NCBI GenBank assembly: GCA_025355835.1
Contig: JANXYW010000032.1
Coordinates: 1-6,161 of the forward strand
DNA length: 6,161 bases
Direction: 5' to 3'
Source of the DNA: Chloroflexota bacterium
GTDB lineage: Bacteria; Chloroflexota; Dehalococcoidia; DSTF01; JACRBR01
Part shown: piece after piece, positions 4,919 to 6,161 of the stretch
How positions within the stretch are numbered: the first letter of the stretch is position 1
Layout: each line of letters opens with the position of its first letter
Notes under the pieces: generated by a model
What the model saw: the letters and a program-made list of their open reading frames with translations, nothing else
Database searches by the model: none
Told to the model about the DNA's origin: nothing
Made by a program: the position numbers and the translations under genes

Positions 4919-5794
4919 TTACGCCGTAGGCATCGGGAAGCGGCGGGCAAAGTCGGCCCAGAACTCGTCGTCGGACTTCTCGTCGCCGAACGTGAGCCAG
5001 TCTTCGTCCGTACCGGCGAAACGGCCGTTGATGAACACCGTCGCGTCGATACCGACGGGGTAGCGCAGCACCGGGTTCTTTGTCGTGACCGCGTGCTCGA
5101 TGACTTCGGCGACGGCCGCCGGATCGCCGCCGATGCTGTGCGCGCTTCCGTAGATCGCCGAAATGCGGCGCTCGGCCGCGGCATACGGTGATGCCTCGTC
5201 GAGGTGCAACGCACTTGTTGCTTTGTCTATGATCGCCGTTTTGAAGAAGCCTGGCTCGATGATTGCGACGCGGATGCCGAACGGCCGCGTCTCCAGCGCC
5301 GTCGATTCGCTGATCGCTTCGAGCGCGTGCTTGGATGCGGCGTAGAGGCCGGATCCCATGCCAGCGACCTTGCCCGCCACCGAACTGACGTTGACGATCG
5401 TTCCCGAGCGCTCTTCGCGCATGCCGGGGAGCACGGCGACCATCATGCGCAGCGCGCCGAAGAAGTTCGTCTCAAAGAGCTCGTGCGCGCCAGCGTCGGT
5501 CGTGCGTTCGATGACGCTGAGCGGCCCGAGACCCGCGTTGTTCACGAGCACATCGATGCGCCCGGCTTCGACGAGAATGTTGTCGACAGCGCGCTCGACA
5601 GATGCCGGATCGGTGACGTCGAGCTGCATGATGTTGAGCTTGAGGTTCTCGGCCGCTGCGGCAGCCTTCAGCGCGGCGGAACCGGTCTCAGGATTACGCA
5701 TCGTGGCGTAGACTTTGTTCCCGCTGCGCGCGAACTGCAACGCCGTCGCAAGTCCGATGCCCGTACTTGTGCCCGTAATGAGTACGACTGCCAT
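4919..5794 (-). CDS. Classical short-chain dehydrogenase/reductase (SDR)
   Basis: This 291-aa NAD(P)-dependent oxidoreductase of alcohols or ketones is cytoplasmic. It has all the hallmarks of the classical SDR family: TGTSTGIG (7-14) for the dinucleotide, Asp60 in LDVTD, NNAG (85-88), Asn110 in ETNFFGAL, Ser138 in NVSSVAG, and Tyr151 and Lys155 in YAASK, giving the complete Asn-Ser-Tyr-Lys tetrad. PGFFKT (181-186) follows as in the family. Arg33 after the second strand (ATMRNPE) suggests NADPH preference, as in 17-beta-hydroxysteroid and retinol dehydrogenase-like SDRs. The C-terminal extension of about 40 residues (DATVFINGRF to the end) is longer than in a minimal 250-aa SDR and probably helps shape the substrate site. 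The frame is open for another 48 codons upstream, but the ATG at 5794 has a proper AAAGGGGA ribosome-binding site and begins directly at the first beta-strand. The gene is convergent with the Tat-protein gene and divergent from the gene at the right edge. Substrate is not predictable. Confidence 0.93.
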   Translation of the reverse strand: MAVVLITGTSTGIGLATALQFARSGNKVYATMRNPETGSAALKAAAAAENLKLNIMQLDVTDPASVERAVDNILVEAGRIDVLVNNAGLGPLSVIERTTDAGAHELFETNFFGALRMMVAVLPGMREERSGTIVNVSSVAGKVAGMGSGLYAASKHALEAISESTALETRPFGIRVAIIEPGFFKTAIIDKATSALHLDEASPYAAAERRISAIYGSAHSIGGDPAAVAEVIEHAVTTKNPVLRYPVGIDATVFINGRFAGTDEDWLTFGDEKSDDEFWADFARRFPMPTA

Positions 5795-5801
5795 TGCCGC
5801 G

Positions 5802-5809
5802 TCCCCTTT
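5802..5809 (-). promoter_or_regulatory. Shine-Dalgarno deciding the SDR start
   Basis: On the minus strand the bases read AAAGGGGA and end seven bases before the ATG at 5794. The next in-frame upstream start would add 48 residues of Arg/Ala-rich sequence with no SDR homology, so this site and the position of the Rossmann motif together settle the shorter start. Confidence 0.75.
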
Positions 5810-5915
5810 GTTGAACCCTGCCGTGAGACCGCCAGCGTATCGGATGGTCGTGCGGCGAGCACACGCTGTCGATGCAACGGCGCGATGCTCGCTGGCACCG
5901 GCGGCGCGCTTCACG

Positions 5916-5928
5916 CTAGCCTTAACGC
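5916..5928 (+). promoter_or_regulatory. Candidate -10 region, CTAGCCTTAACGC
   Basis: TAGCCT (5917-5922) again fits TAnnnT and lies 36 bases before the ATG at 5959. It is nearly the same string as at 3582-3593. It stands inside the 164-base divergent gap shared with the SDR gene, where a plus-strand promoter is needed. There is no recognisable -35 box. Confidence 0.3.
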
Positions 5929-5958
5929 ACAAACGCATCGCCCGCGCTGGAGGCGCAG

Positions 5959-6161
5959 ATGAAAGTTAGCGACGAACGGCGCACGGCGTACCTCGCGGCG
6001 TACGACGATTGGCACAAAAAGCTGCAAGACCTGCACGAGGTCTTCCTGGACGGCACCAAGACGCCGATCGGGGATCAGTTCAAAGGCCTGCTGAACCGCG
6101 AAGCGCGCGCGAAGGAGAAGTACGATCTGGCGCGCCTGGAGCTGCTCGGCATCGCGCCGGC
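5959..6161 (+). CDS. Unrecognised protein, N-terminal part (runs off window)
   Basis: From the ATG at 5959 the frame is open for 67 full codons to the right edge, starting MKVSDERRTAYLAAYDDWH. I do not recognise the family. A GGAGG ribosome-binding site (5949-5953) lies five bases upstream, and third codon positions are strongly G or C, as in the neighbouring genes, so it is very likely a real gene. The visible part is hydrophilic, predicted largely helical and rich in charged residues (for example NREARAKEKYDLARLELLGI). It has no signal peptide or membrane segment, so a cytoplasmic protein is likely. It is transcribed divergently from the SDR gene, across 164 bases. Confidence 0.75.
   Translation, partial: MKVSDERRTAYLAAYDDWHKKLQDLHEVFLDGTKTPIGDQFKGLLNREARAKEKYDLARLELLGIAP

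Noticed and set aside
5795..5938. 48-residue N-terminal extension of the SDR
   Set aside because: A proper ribosome-binding site and the Rossmann strand both place the start at 5794, and the extension has no family similarity.
5882..5941. Inverted 7-mers GCGATGC and GCATCGC in the SDR upstream gap, as an operator
   Set aside because: The arms are short, 46 bases apart and poor in symmetry outside the core, so chance is likely in this base composition.
1..6161. A novel multi-gene defence or mobile system
   Set aside because: No nuclease, helicase, toxin, integrase, reverse transcriptase or CRISPR-like component is present, and the genes belong to separate metabolic or hydrolase families.

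Overview
The window is GC-rich chromosomal DNA, probably from an uncultured Chloroflexota-type bacterium (Dehalococcoidia and relatives would fit). The clues are a Tat-secreted protein ending in a long Thr-Pro-Ala tail, which is common in that phylum, a third-codon-position GC bias, and gaps filled with REP-like palindromes. No marker gene is present, so the phylum assignment is an inference. I see no phage, plasmid, transposase, CRISPR, rRNA or tRNA signal.

Layout from left to right. (1) The C-terminal 271 codons of an M20-family metallopeptidase run in from the left edge. (2) A gene-free stretch of about 320 bp carries three repeat-like modules. (3) A 249-aa 3-hydroxyacyl-CoA dehydrogenase has an intact NAD domain and catalytic residues but a short C-terminal domain. 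(4) A 37-bp gap made largely of four 7-nt units leads to (5) a 195-aa PHP-superfamily metal hydrolase with a TTG start. (6) A 203-bp gap holds a near-perfect 25-bp palindrome. (7) A 201-aa protein carries TPR-like helices. (8) A second gene-free stretch of about 310 bp holds two more hairpins and a candidate promoter. (9) A 391-aa Tat-exported protein has a predicted TIM-barrel-like domain and the Thr/Pro tail. (10) Convergent to it on the minus strand is a 291-aa classical SDR. (11) Divergent from the SDR is the start of an unrecognised gene that runs off the right edge.

The genes do not form one recognisable pathway. The dehydrogenase and SDR are redox enzymes of lipid or other small-molecule metabolism, the M20 and PHP proteins are metal-dependent hydrolases, and the Tat protein is extracytoplasmic. 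Only the dehydrogenase and PHP genes are close enough to suggest co-transcription. The five plus-strand gaps between genes look like a housekeeping region of a repeat-rich genome. I do not see a new multi-gene system. The points most worth a second look are the repeat content of the gaps, the shortened dehydrogenase, and the unassigned secreted TIM-barrel protein.
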